A DNA stretch of 64,000 nucleotides from Acinetobacter wuhouensis (GTDB lineage: Bacteria > Pseudomonadota > Gammaproteobacteria > Pseudomonadales > Moraxellaceae). Under the pieces are notes generated by a model. That model did no database searches. It was not told where the DNA came from and was given only the letters and a program-made list of their open reading frames with translations. This document shows, piece after piece, positions 25,449 through 33,353 of the stretch. Position 1 is the first letter of the stretch, and every line of letters starts with the position of its first letter. A program made the translations under genes and the position numbers. The stretch is from NCBI RefSeq assembly GCF_001696605.3, contig NZ_CP031716.1, positions 3,410,001 to 3,474,000 on the forward strand, given 5' to 3'.

Positions 25449-25832
25449 CGTTTTGCGGACCTAGCAAGAAGTAAAAGAGAGGTTGTAGCGCTACAACTTT
25501 CGATATTTTAAACCAGTACATGAAAGTTTTTCGCAAATTTTCATGGTTTAAATCATTAACAATACCGATTTTTCAGTCATTTTAGCCAAATGACTGCTCA
25601 GGATAAAGCACAGATTTGAATTTGATTATCCACACTTTGTGTATGATCAATTCAACAACAATATTAAAAATCAATAAATTAGAAAAAAACCTGTAATCTA
25701 TTTGATTTATATATAATGCTTATCAGAAATCGTAGATAAAATATCCGTCGATACTGTCATAACGAAATATCTATAGAACCATGTATATGGTATCATACTG
25801 CGACTAAATTTGGCCTTTGTAGCGGAGCCGTA
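25449..25832. other. Divergent regulatory region between the D-2-HG dehydrogenase and serA
   Basis: No gene in these 384 bp. It holds a perfect 16-bp palindrome (25482-25497), a bulged inverted repeat (25507-25552), a perfect DnaA-box 9-mer TTATCCACA (25626-25634) and a short dyad ACCAT/ATGGT near 25778-25791 upstream of serA. The serA ribosome site GGAG is at 25824-25827. Confidence 0.6.
25482..25497. promoter_or_regulatory. 16-bp perfect palindrome, candidate operator of the D-2-HG dehydrogenase
   Basis: GTTGTAGCGCTACAAC, centred about 42 bases upstream of the dehydrogenase start codon. Its symmetry and position suit a dimeric repressor or activator. The regulator is not identified in the window. 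Confidence 0.5.
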
Positions 25833-27065
25833 ATGAGCCAACATCTTTCACTACCTAAAGATAAAATTCGTTTCTTGTTGTTAGAAGGCGTTCACCAAAA
25901 CGCAATCGACACTTTAAATGCTGCTGGATATACCAACATCGATTTCCGTAAAACTGCGCTTGAAGGTGAAGCGTTGAAAGAAGCGGTTAAAGATGCACAC
26001 TTCATTGGTATTCGTTCCCGTACGCAATTAACCGAAGAAATCTTTGAAGCTGCGAATAAATTGATCGCAGTCGGTTGTTTCTGTATCGGAACCAACCAAG
26101 TGAATTTAAATGCAGCCATGATTCGTGGTATTCCTGTATTTAACGCACCATATTCAAATACGCGTTCAGTTGCTGAACTTGTACTTGCTGAAGCGATTCT
26201 TTTACTTCGTGGCGTACCTGCGAAATCAGCATCAACTCACCGCGGTGGTTGGAACAAGTCTGCTGTAGGTTCGTTTGAAACTCGTGGTAAAACTTTAGGT
26301 ATCGTGGGTTACGGCTCAATCGGTTCTCAACTTTCAGTTTTAGCTGAAAGCATGGGTATGCATGTGATTTATTATGATGCAGTCACTAAACTTCCGATGG
26401 GTAATGCACGCCAAGTGGGTTCACTTGATGAACTTCTTGCCAATGCTGATGTGGTAACACTTCATGTTCCTGACGTTCCTTCTACAAAGAACTTCTTCGC
26501 AAAAGAACAATTTGCGAAAATGAAAGAAGGTTCAATCTTCTTGAACGCTGCACGAGGTACTTGTGTTGTGATCGAAGATTTAGCTGATGCAATCAAATCA
26601 GGTCATATTGCTGGTGCAGCAGTTGACGTATTCCCTAAAGAACCTAAAGCAAATGGTGAAGAATTTGTTTCTCCACTTCGTGGCTTAGACAACGTGATCT
26701 TAACACCTCACGTGGGTGGTTCGACTATGGAAGCGCAAGCGAACATCGGTCTAGAAGTTGCTGAAAAATTTGTTGCTTACTCAGATAAAGGGATGACTTT
26801 ATCTGCTGTGAACTTCCCTGAAATCGCACTTCCATTGACTGAAGGTAAACACCGTTTACTTCACATTCATAAAAACGTGCCAGGCGTTCTTTCTAAGATC
26901 AACAACTTGTTCGCTGAACACGGTATCAACATCTCTGGTCAGTCTTTAATGACTAAAGGTGATGTCGGTTACTTAGTGATGGACGTTGATGCAACTGCAT
27001 CTCAAGAAGCACTTGATACACTTCATGAAGTTGAAGGCACAATCCGCGTTCGCGTATTGTTCTAA
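25833..27065 (+). CDS. serA: D-3-phosphoglycerate dehydrogenase SerA
   Basis: SerA oxidises 3-phosphoglycerate to 3-phosphohydroxypyruvate, the first step of serine synthesis, with NAD+. The 410-aa length equals E. coli SerA. The NAD-binding motif GIVGYGSIGSQL is at about 159-170, followed by the substrate-binding and catalytic elements (NAARGTCVVIEDL, PHVGGSTMEAQ with the active His). The C-terminal ACT domain (about 338-410, VPGVLSKINNLFAEHGINI) is the serine-feedback site. The ATG at 25833 follows GGAG. It is divergent from the D-2-hydroxyglutarate dehydrogenase, its metabolic partner, and is followed by a strong terminator. Confidence 0.97.
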   Translation: MSQHLSLPKDKIRFLLLEGVHQNAIDTLNAAGYTNIDFRKTALEGEALKEAVKDAHFIGIRSRTQLTEEIFEAANKLIAVGCFCIGTNQVNLNAAMIRGIPVFNAPYSNTRSVAELVLAEAILLLRGVPAKSASTHRGGWNKSAVGSFETRGKTLGIVGYGSIGSQLSVLAESMGMHVIYYDAVTKLPMGNARQVGSLDELLANADVVTLHVPDVPSTKNFFAKEQFAKMKEGSIFLNAARGTCVVIEDLADAIKSGHIAGAAVDVFPKEPKANGEEFVSPLRGLDNVILTPHVGGSTMEAQANIGLEVAEKFVAYSDKGMTLSAVNFPEIALPLTEGKHRLLHIHKNVPGVLSKINNLFAEHGINISGQSLMTKGDVGYLVMDVDATASQEALDTLHEVEGTIRVRVLF

Positions 27066-27083
27066 GACTCATTGATGTTAAAA

Positions 27084-27111
27084 ACCACAGGTTTTGCCTG
27101 TGGTTTTTTTA
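27084..27111 (+). terminator. serA terminator
   Basis: AACCACAGG (27084-27092), loop TTTTG, CCTGTGGTT (27098-27106), followed by more T. A textbook intrinsic terminator 18 bases after the serA stop. Confidence 0.88.
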
Positions 27112-27257
27112 TGTTTAAATTTTAACAATGAGTCAAATTATGATCATTATTTTCACTAATTCTCACCTATTCATCTGATTTAGAATGTATGATCTAAACT
27201 GATTAAAACTTCCAATATCGTTCATATTTTAAATAAATATCAACTGATCAGACTCCA

Positions 27258-28127
27258 ATGCCAAATCTCAAAAATGCCCCACATTTCCAAGCCTTGATCT
27301 TACTGTTCATTGCGATGATCAGTATGCAAAGTAGTGGTGCACTCGCCAAAATCCTGTTTGATCAATTTCCTGTACTGACCATTTCAGCGATGCGTTTATT
27401 ACTCGGCTCTTTGATCTTGGCGATCATCTTTAAAATTTGGCAGGCTGATTTTAAACAAGTGAGATGGAAAGCGATTATTAGCTATGGTCTTGCTTTGGCT
27501 GGGATGAATGCCCTGTTCTATTTATCCATTGCACGGATTCCTTTGGGCATTGCCGTTGCTTTTGAATTTATTGGCCCATTGAGTGTGGCGCTGTTTCATG
27601 CACGACAAAAGTTTGATTTTGTCTGGGTAGGATTGGCAATCTTAGGATTGGTTTTACTGTTTCCATTTCAACAAGCTTCACAAAGTTTAGACCCCATCGG
27701 CATTGCTTTTGCTTTAGCCGCAGGTGCATGTTGGGCGCTGTATATTATTGCAGGGCAACGACCTTCAGGCGTTTCAGGCAATCATACGGTGTGTTTAGGA
27801 ATGTTTATTGGCATGCTATGCCTCATCCCTATTGCCTTAATTACGGGTATGCCAATGAGTGTTTTTGAACCCTCGAACCTGATTTATTTTATTGCTTTGG
27901 CTATTTTGGCAAGTGCACTGCCTTTTTCTTTAGAAATGATTGCCCTCAGAAATTTATCGGCTTTGAGCTTTGGAACATTAATGAGTTTAGAACCTGCAAT
28001 TGCTGCATTTTCAGGCTTTATTTTCTTAGGTGAACAATTGCTTTGGACACAATGGCTGGCTTTAGCAACCATTATCAGTGCGTCGATTGGCTGTACGGTG
28101 ACGACACAAAGAGCGAGAAAAGCGTAG
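27258..28127 (+). CDS. EamA/RhtA-like exporter, copy 1
   Basis: A 289-aa drug/metabolite transporter superfamily protein with ten helices formed by two EamA repeats (about 10-140 and 148-285). The phrases GIAVAFEFIGPLSVALF and FALAAGACWALYIIAGQ are typical of the RhtA (threonine/homoserine exporter) subgroup, so amino-acid export is a reasonable guess but is not proven. A second gene of the same length and similar sequence lies at 30799. It follows serA by 192 bp, beyond a terminator, so it is a separate unit. No clear ribosome site precedes the ATG. Confidence 0.88.
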   Translation: MPNLKNAPHFQALILLFIAMISMQSSGALAKILFDQFPVLTISAMRLLLGSLILAIIFKIWQADFKQVRWKAIISYGLALAGMNALFYLSIARIPLGIAVAFEFIGPLSVALFHARQKFDFVWVGLAILGLVLLFPFQQASQSLDPIGIAFALAAGACWALYIIAGQRPSGVSGNHTVCLGMFIGMLCLIPIALITGMPMSVFEPSNLIYFIALAILASALPFSLEMIALRNLSALSFGTLMSLEPAIAAFSGFIFLGEQLLWTQWLALATIISASIGCTVTTQRARKA

Positions 28128-28178
28128 CTTGATAATAAAGCTCTAATAAGGTCTGATATTTAAAATTACCTACTTAGC

Positions 28179-28199
28179 TGATGTTACGTAGTAACATCA
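28179..28199. terminator. Hairpin after EamA exporter copy 1
   Basis: TGATGTTAC (28179-28187), loop GTA, GTAACATCA (28191-28199). A perfect stem without a T-tract; possible transcript 3' end. Confidence 0.4.
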
Positions 28200-28241
28200 A
28201 ATACATATTTAGAATCTTGAAAAAAATGGATACGCGATAAC

Positions 28242-28373
28242 GTCATCCGCAATTGTCTGAGGCAGGACTACTTTTGACTAAAAATGTTTCTGCGATGTAT
28301 TCAATATTTTGACGGAAGCTGACGAGTTCTGCGGATGACAATGGTTTTGCCCACTTTTGCCGAAACAAAAGTG
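28242..28373. repeat. Candidate dispersed intergenic repeat bounded by inverted 10-mers
   Basis: GTCATCCGCA at 28242-28251 and its exact reverse complement TGCGGATGAC at 28330-28339 enclose 98 bp. An adjoining hairpin has arms CACTTTTG (28352-28359) and CAAAAGTG (28366-28373). No open reading frame or transposase is present; it could be a MITE-like remnant or a structured RNA. Confidence 0.4.
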
Positions 28374-28491
28374 CGGTCGAGCCGAAGGCTAACCCCTAAA
28401 TCAAAACTTTTGATGTAAGACTCCGCCAAGTAGAAATAATAACATTTAAAATAAATCTTATTTATAATTCATAAAATCAGTTATTTAGTAT

Positions 28492-29187
28492 TTATATAAC
28501 AAGCACTTGCTCTTCAATCGCTAAATTCTGATCTATTTCCACAATCGTTAATTCACCACCAAAACACGCACCCGTATCTAGATAATAACAATTGTCTTTT
28601 CGAGTCACACGATCCACCACGGTATGACCGAGAAAAATCTGATCAATGCCAGATACAGTTGAATACTTTAAGAAACGACGATTTTTAATTCGTCCTCTGC
28701 CCCATAAAGCAGACTCACGGCTTTTAGACTGAATGGTAACTTTGAATTTATCCCAATCATTCAGATCAATATCTGCATGGACAAAACCATATTTTTTATT
28801 TTGATAATCAACTTCTAAAAGCAACGGAACACGTTGCAGTCTTTCAATAATTTGCTTTTGCTGTTCTATACTGAGTTGATAAAACCATTTTCCACCATGC
28901 TGTGCATGTAGATTTGCCATTGATGGTTCAACATGAGAAAGCAAACACATTTCCTCATGATTGCCTAAAATTGCTTTAAACCACGGTTCATCCAGTAAAT
29001 TTAGACATTTAAAGCTGTCAGGGCCACGATCAACCAAGTCCCCAACAGCAATGAGCATATCTTGCTGAAAGTTAAATTGTATCTGTGCAAGCTTTTGCAT
29101 CAGTTGATCATAACAACCATGCAAATCACCCACCACAAATAAGCGTCCTTTGTGGTGGGTATATTTTTCAACTGATGCAAAATTCAA
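28492..29187 (-). CDS. PPP-family serine/threonine phosphatase-like protein
   Basis: A 231-aa metallophosphoesterase with the three PPP signatures: GDLHGCYDQL (residues 20-29), GDLVDRGPDS (49-58) and GNHEE (75-79), followed by downstream His metal ligands in GFVHADID and LGHTVVD. These bind two metal ions. The size and motifs match bacterial PrpA/PphA-like phosphatases and the related ApaH-like group; protein phosphatase versus dinucleotide hydrolase cannot be decided here. It starts 8 bp after the Sel1-repeat gene on the same strand, so the two are probably one operon, which suggests that the Sel1 protein is a partner or substrate adaptor. Confidence 0.88.
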   Translation of the reverse strand: MNFASVEKYTHHKGRLFVVGDLHGCYDQLMQKLAQIQFNFQQDMLIAVGDLVDRGPDSFKCLNLLDEPWFKAILGNHEEMCLLSHVEPSMANLHAQHGGKWFYQLSIEQQKQIIERLQRVPLLLEVDYQNKKYGFVHADIDLNDWDKFKVTIQSKSRESALWGRGRIKNRRFLKYSTVSGIDQIFLGHTVVDRVTRKDNCYYLDTGACFGGELTIVEIDQNLAIEEQVLVI

Positions 29188-29195
29188 AACAGAGA

Positions 29196-30629
29196 TTACC
29201 TATATTCAATTGAAGCTGCTTCGATATGTTGATTCTCTTTTGCTAAATCCAAATATTTCGTAGCAGTCTTCTTATTCTTACGAACACCTAGACCATCGCG
29301 ATAGATTTTGAATAATTCAAAATATGCATCCACATCCCCTTGATCAGCCGCTTCAACGAATAAAGTTGCACTTTGTTTTAAATCTTCTTTAACCAGCTTA
29401 CCATCACGGTAAAGTTGCGCTAACAGAAAGAAAGCACGTGGGACATTCAACGCTTTGGCTTTATTTAACCAATACAATGTTTGTTCAGCATTTTCTTGAC
29501 GTTGTTGATAAATCGACATACACAACATTGCTTGTACATGGGCTTTATCTGCTGCTGCATTTAACAATGGTAAATGATGCTCGTGTTCCAAAGGCAATAA
29601 CATCGCCAATTCAAACTGTGCATCAGTATGATTTTGCATGGCTGCACGCTCTAACCAAGAAACACCTTGCTCAATATTTTTCTCAGCACCAATACCATAA
29701 CGTAAACATTGTGCTAAAGAATATTGCGCAGGCACATTCCCTGCCACTGCGGCATGCGTCAACAATTCAAAAGCCAAAGTCGTATATTCTTTCTGTTTTT
29801 GTTCAGTTTTAACTGTTTCAGCATCTTTCAACAAGGTCACTGCTGCAAGATAAGCGGATTCGACATGCCCATTCTTTGCAGCTTTGAGTAAAAACTCTTG
29901 TGCAATTTTAGCATCACCATTGGCACTTTTTTGTTCGATCAAAGCGCGTACATAACATCCAAAAGGGTCATTGGCTTCTTGGGCAATGTTGGCATATTTG
30001 AACGCAGCATCTACCTTATTGTGAGTTAAATAACTGAATGCCAATAACGCACTTGCAAAACTATCATTTTCAGCAATGATCAATAAATCATTTTGAACTT
30101 TAATCGAATCAAACCCTGGATATTCAACGCAGAATTTCAAACTATTTTGATGCTTATTTTTAATATAGTTTTCCACCAATAATTGATAAGCAGCAGCTTT
30201 ATCTTGCTGTAGTTTATGCTGCGCATGTAAAAAAATTGCCTCAGGCTGATTTAACTCTACTGCGTGTTGCAAGTGCATCAACCCTTGGGCTTGAGACAAC
30301 TGATCCGTAGAGTTATTTAAACCCAAATATGCGAGTTCTAAATGTGCCAAACCGTGATTGAGCTGTGCGCCATGTTGAAAAAATAAAATCGCAGCTTGAA
30401 TGCTCTGATTGACATAGTGCCCCAAGACATGCCACTGCCCCAGTAAAGTACTGGCTGGTGCAAAACCTTGATTTGATGCATTGACCAATAAGTCAACACG
30501 TGCTTGAGCTTCTTGCTCGGTCTGTGCATACCCCTGTTGTTCTTTTTTAAGTACTTCTACATACCATGTTTCAGCTTGACCTAATTCATTTGACTTTAAT
30601 TCTACGATTTTTTGGGTATTACCTGACAT
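29196..30629 (-). CDS. Sel1-repeat (TPR-like) protein
   Basis: A 477-aa soluble protein with no signal peptide. Most of its length consists of Sel1-like repeats, about 36 residues each. The clearest are in residues about 300-400 (AQYSLAQCLRYGIGAEKNI, GVSWLERAAMQNHTDAQFEL) and 400-470 (ARAFFLLAQLYRDGKLVKED, TLFVEAADQGDVDAYFELFK). Such proteins act as scaffolds. It is the first gene of a two-gene unit with the PPP phosphatase. The start ATG at 30629 lies after AGGAATAGAAG. It is divergent from EamA copy 2. No catalytic residue is seen. Confidence 0.82.
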   Translation of the reverse strand: MSGNTQKIVELKSNELGQAETWYVEVLKKEQQGYAQTEQEAQARVDLLVNASNQGFAPASTLLGQWHVLGHYVNQSIQAAILFFQHGAQLNHGLAHLELAYLGLNNSTDQLSQAQGLMHLQHAVELNQPEAIFLHAQHKLQQDKAAAYQLLVENYIKNKHQNSLKFCVEYPGFDSIKVQNDLLIIAENDSFASALLAFSYLTHNKVDAAFKYANIAQEANDPFGCYVRALIEQKSANGDAKIAQEFLLKAAKNGHVESAYLAAVTLLKDAETVKTEQKQKEYTTLAFELLTHAAVAGNVPAQYSLAQCLRYGIGAEKNIEQGVSWLERAAMQNHTDAQFELAMLLPLEHEHHLPLLNAAADKAHVQAMLCMSIYQQRQENAEQTLYWLNKAKALNVPRAFFLLAQLYRDGKLVKEDLKQSATLFVEAADQGDVDAYFELFKIYRDGLGVRKNKKTATKYLDLAKENQHIEAASIEYR

Positions 30630-30798
30630 CTTCTATTCCTAACACATGTGCCATTACAACTATATTTATCCCCATCTTACAGAGGTGTTATGAGAATCAC
30701 AAAGAAAAATATCACCTGAATATTCATATATTTTCAAAATACCGACAGAATTTGCAAAAAGTGCTAAAATTTTTGAGTCACTTTTCTACACGATTGAT

Positions 30799-31668
30799 AT
30801 GCCAAATTCTCAACTTATCGCTGTACTGTTCATGGTCTTATCGATGGTGTCTTATCAGATCAGTGCATCATTTGCCAAACAACTTTTTCTAGTTTTAGAT
30901 CCTCTCACGGTCGTTACACTTAGGCTTTGTTTTGCTTCTATTTTAATTGTCTTGATGTTCCGTTCATGGAAAATTATCAAACGCTTACCCTATTTAAAAT
31001 GGAAAAACTTATTATTCTATAGCGGTTCAGTCTGCTTGATGAATGTATTGTTTTATGCCTCTTTAGGTAAATTGCCTCAGGGAATCGCCGTAGGGCTTGA
31101 GTTTTTAGGACCTTTAACCCTTGCATTACTCTCGATCAAACAAAAAAGTGACTATATCTGGGTTTGTTTAGCGATCTTTGGTATTGCACTGATGGTGCCT
31201 TGGCAAGATGCAACAGCGCAAAATTTTTCTTATATTGGTGCTGCATTTGCCCTCGGTGCTGGGGTTTGTTGGGCGATCTATATTTACTATGGTCAAAAGG
31301 TTGTTCGCCAAAATATCGGGATGCATGCGCTCAGTATTGCCATTGTTCTATCCGCAATGGTGCTATTACCGATCAGTACCGTACACAACCCCGATGCTTT
31401 ATTACAAACCCAATATTGGGGTAAAGCATTACTCATCGCACTGCTCGCAACCGCAATTCCTTATGCACTCGACCTACTTGCCTTAAAACGACTCAGTAAA
31501 ATGAGCTATGGAACACTGTCTAGCTTGTCCCCTGCACTGGCAGTTGTTTCAGGAATGCTTTTGCTCAATGAACATATCACCACTGTGCAAATGGTTGCTT
31601 TGGTCTGTATCATGCTTGCTTCGATAGGGGTGACATTTAGAGCAAAAAATACCGAACAAGGCGATTGA
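30799..31668 (+). CDS. EamA/RhtA-like exporter, copy 2
   Basis: A 289-aa ten-helix exporter with two EamA repeats, the same length as the gene at 27258. Shared phrases include GIAVGLEFLGPLTLALL and FALGAGVCWAIYIYYGQ, so it is a diverged paralogue rather than a recent copy. The subgroup is RhtA-like; amino-acid export is the best guess. It is divergent from the Sel1 gene (169 bp) and convergent with the hemerythrin gene. No ribosome site is evident before the ATG. Confidence 0.87.
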   Translation: MPNSQLIAVLFMVLSMVSYQISASFAKQLFLVLDPLTVVTLRLCFASILIVLMFRSWKIIKRLPYLKWKNLLFYSGSVCLMNVLFYASLGKLPQGIAVGLEFLGPLTLALLSIKQKSDYIWVCLAIFGIALMVPWQDATAQNFSYIGAAFALGAGVCWAIYIYYGQKVVRQNIGMHALSIAIVLSAMVLLPISTVHNPDALLQTQYWGKALLIALLATAIPYALDLLALKRLSKMSYGTLSSLSPALAVVSGMLLLNEHITTVQMVALVCIMLASIGVTFRAKNTEQGD

Positions 31669-31728
31669 GTTAAACATGCTTTTGTAATGTTTTGATCAAG
31701 ATATTGATCGGTTTAAGTCAAAAAAATA

Positions 31729-32190
31729 TTAACCCGTTAAACTGGTTTTATCCTTTGCTTTATATTTTTTATATTCTGTTAAATATTTCTTGGCCAAAGT
31801 CTGTTTTTGTTGATCATCAAAAATCTTTCCAGCTTGCTGAAAAAAGCCACGCTCTTCTTCTTGTAAGTGATGATGTACTGTTTCAGACAATTTCTTGGCT
31901 AATATTAACCAACGAGAATGACTCAAATCAGTCTCAGCAAGTTGCTCCAACAATTCATCCATAAGATGATGTTCAGCCAAAGCATGACGGCTAATGTTTA
32001 ACCCAGAATCCGTCATCATTAAAGGAATATAAAAATAACGGTCTTCAGCGACTGCATGCGCAAATAGTTCATTTTTCAATAAAATAAAAAGTTGCTTCCG
32101 TTCAGGTGTATTGCCTGCTGTTTGCGTCAACTGTTCTGCTAATTTTTTTTGTATTTCATGGCTTTCTCGCAAAGCCTCAAATATATTCAT
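31729..32190 (-). CDS. Hemerythrin domain-containing protein
   Basis: A 153-aa four-helix protein of the HHE cation-binding type. Diiron ligand candidates are His in ESHEIQKKL, His and Glu in FAHAVAEDRYFYIPL, the HH of LAEHHLMDELL, and the His/Glu cluster VHHHLQEEERGFF. Bacterial members sense or store O2, NO or iron, or help iron-sulfur repair; the role here is open. The ATG at 32190 is preferred to the TTG one codon earlier because AGAGGA lies 6 bases upstream of it. It is monocistronic and convergent with EamA copy 2. Confidence 0.85.
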   Translation of the reverse strand: MNIFEALRESHEIQKKLAEQLTQTAGNTPERKQLFILLKNELFAHAVAEDRYFYIPLMMTDSGLNISRHALAEHHLMDELLEQLAETDLSHSRWLILAKKLSETVHHHLQEEERGFFQQAGKIFDDQQKQTLAKKYLTEYKKYKAKDKTSLTG

Positions 32191-32503
32191 CAAACATCCT
32201 CTTTTTTTAATTCAATCGTCTTCTATGCACTACCCTGTTAAATTAAGATGCGTAAATAAACGATCATAGAGGACTCACAAAAAAAATACCTCGTAAATTT
32301 TCAATATATTTGTATCAAAAAATTGAACAGCTTTGACATATATGGACTAAGAAATCGAGAGCACCAAACATGATCTCAAAATTTCACTGGGTGCTAAAGA
32401 TTAAATAATTTCCAAGATTTTCCGCAAATCATTTCAAATCACGTAAACTATAACCGCTACGAAATAGCACAAAAATTTTAAATCAATGAATTGGTGAAAT
32501 CCT
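32191..32503. other. Intergenic region upstream of hisIE
   Basis: No gene in about 310 bp. It must hold divergent promoters for the hemerythrin gene and hisIE. A 6-bp dyad AGCACC/GGTGCT (32360-32395) is the only inverted repeat noted, and no convincing -35/-10 pair is seen. Confidence 0.5.
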
Positions 32504-33289
32504 ATGAACAACTTGCAATGGCTCGATGAAGTAAAATTTAACGAACAAGGACTTATTCCTGCTATTGCACAACATCATCAAACAGGGCGTATTTTGATGG
32601 TGGCATGGATGAACCGTGAAGCACTGCAACTCACTGCTGAAAAAATGCGTGGCGTATATTTCTCACGTTCACGTAATAAATTATGGTTCAAAGGCGAAGA
32701 GTCTGGACATTTTCAAACCGTTTATGAAATCCGTTTAGACTGCGATGCAGATGTGATCGTATTGCAAATCGAACAAGAAGGTGGCATTGCTTGTCATACA
32801 GGTCGTGAGTCTTGTTTCTATCGCAAACTCACACCAAATGGTTGGGAAATTGTCGATGCTCAACTCAAAGACCCAAATGCAATTTATGGCGAAAAGGCTT
32901 CAACCAATCCACATACATTGGCAATGAATTCTTCAAATGTACAATCTGAACAAGTGGAAGTCTTAGATTACTTAGGCAAAATGATGGCTGAACGTAAATC
33001 TGCCGATCCTGAATCATCTTATGTTGCCAAGCTTTATCATAAAGGCTTAAACAAAATCTTAGAAAAAGTCGGTGAAGAAAGTTTTGAAACTGTGATTGCA
33101 GCCAAAGAATATCAAGCACATGCCAACGAAGATAATAAAAACGATTTAATCTACGAAGTGGCGGATGTATGGTTCCATACCATTGTGATGTTAGGTTATT
33201 TCGACCTTGATGTGCAGTTGGTTTTAAATGAATTGGCTCGTCGTCAGGGGCTTTCAGGCTTGGTTGAAAAAGCCAATCGCGATCATTAA
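32504..33289 (+). CDS. hisI: Bifunctional phosphoribosyl-AMP cyclohydrolase / phosphoribosyl-ATP pyrophosphatase HisIE
   Basis: Catalyses steps 2 and 3 of histidine synthesis. The 261-aa fusion has a HisI domain (about 10-125) with [25 protein letters not shown] and the zinc/metal cysteines in [15 protein letters not shown] HisE domain follows (about 150-258) with the metal-binding [14 protein letters not shown] and [16 protein letters not shown] motifs. Length is slightly above that of the enterobacterial fusion because of a linker at 125-150. No other his gene is within the window. It ends before a perfect terminator palindrome. The linker [14 protein letters not shown] is not conserved-looking. 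Confidence 0.95.
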   Translation: MNNLQWLDEVKFNEQGLIPAIAQHHQTGRILMVAWMNREALQLTAEKMRGVYFSRSRNKLWFKGEESGHFQTVYEIRLDCDADVIVLQIEQEGGIACHTGRESCFYRKLTPNGWEIVDAQLKDPNAIYGEKASTNPHTLAMNSSNVQSEQVEVLDYLGKMMAERKSADPESSYVAKLYHKGLNKILEKVGEESFETVIAAKEYQAHANEDNKNDLIYEVADVWFHTIVMLGYFDLDVQLVLNELARRQGLSGLVEKANRDH

Positions 33290-33308
33290 TTTTGATTCAT
33301 TTGAAATA

Positions 33309-33337
33309 AAATCCCGTGCAATTGCACGGGATTTTTT
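33309..33337. terminator. Bidirectional terminator between hisIE and the PhoX-type gene
   Basis: A perfect palindrome centred at 33321/33322 with core ATCCCGTGCA against TGCACGGGAT, flanked by A and T runs. It ends both convergent transcripts. Confidence 0.85.
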
Positions 33338-33353
33338 ATGCTCTTAATCTATA

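Larger units (their letters stand above)
28128..28491. other. Intergenic region with inverted-repeat element and hairpins
   Basis: No convincing gene in 364 bp. Three structures are seen: a 9-bp hairpin (28179-28199), a 98-bp segment bounded by inverted 10-mers (28242-28339), and a hairpin CACTTTTG/CAAAAGTG (28352-28373). The whole 28230-28400 stretch is richer in G and C than the surroundings and looks like a dispersed intergenic repeat. Confidence 0.55.

Noticed and set aside
31694..31709. Terminator after EamA exporter copy 2
   Set aside because: GATCAA/TTGATC makes only a 6-bp AT-rich stem without a T-run.
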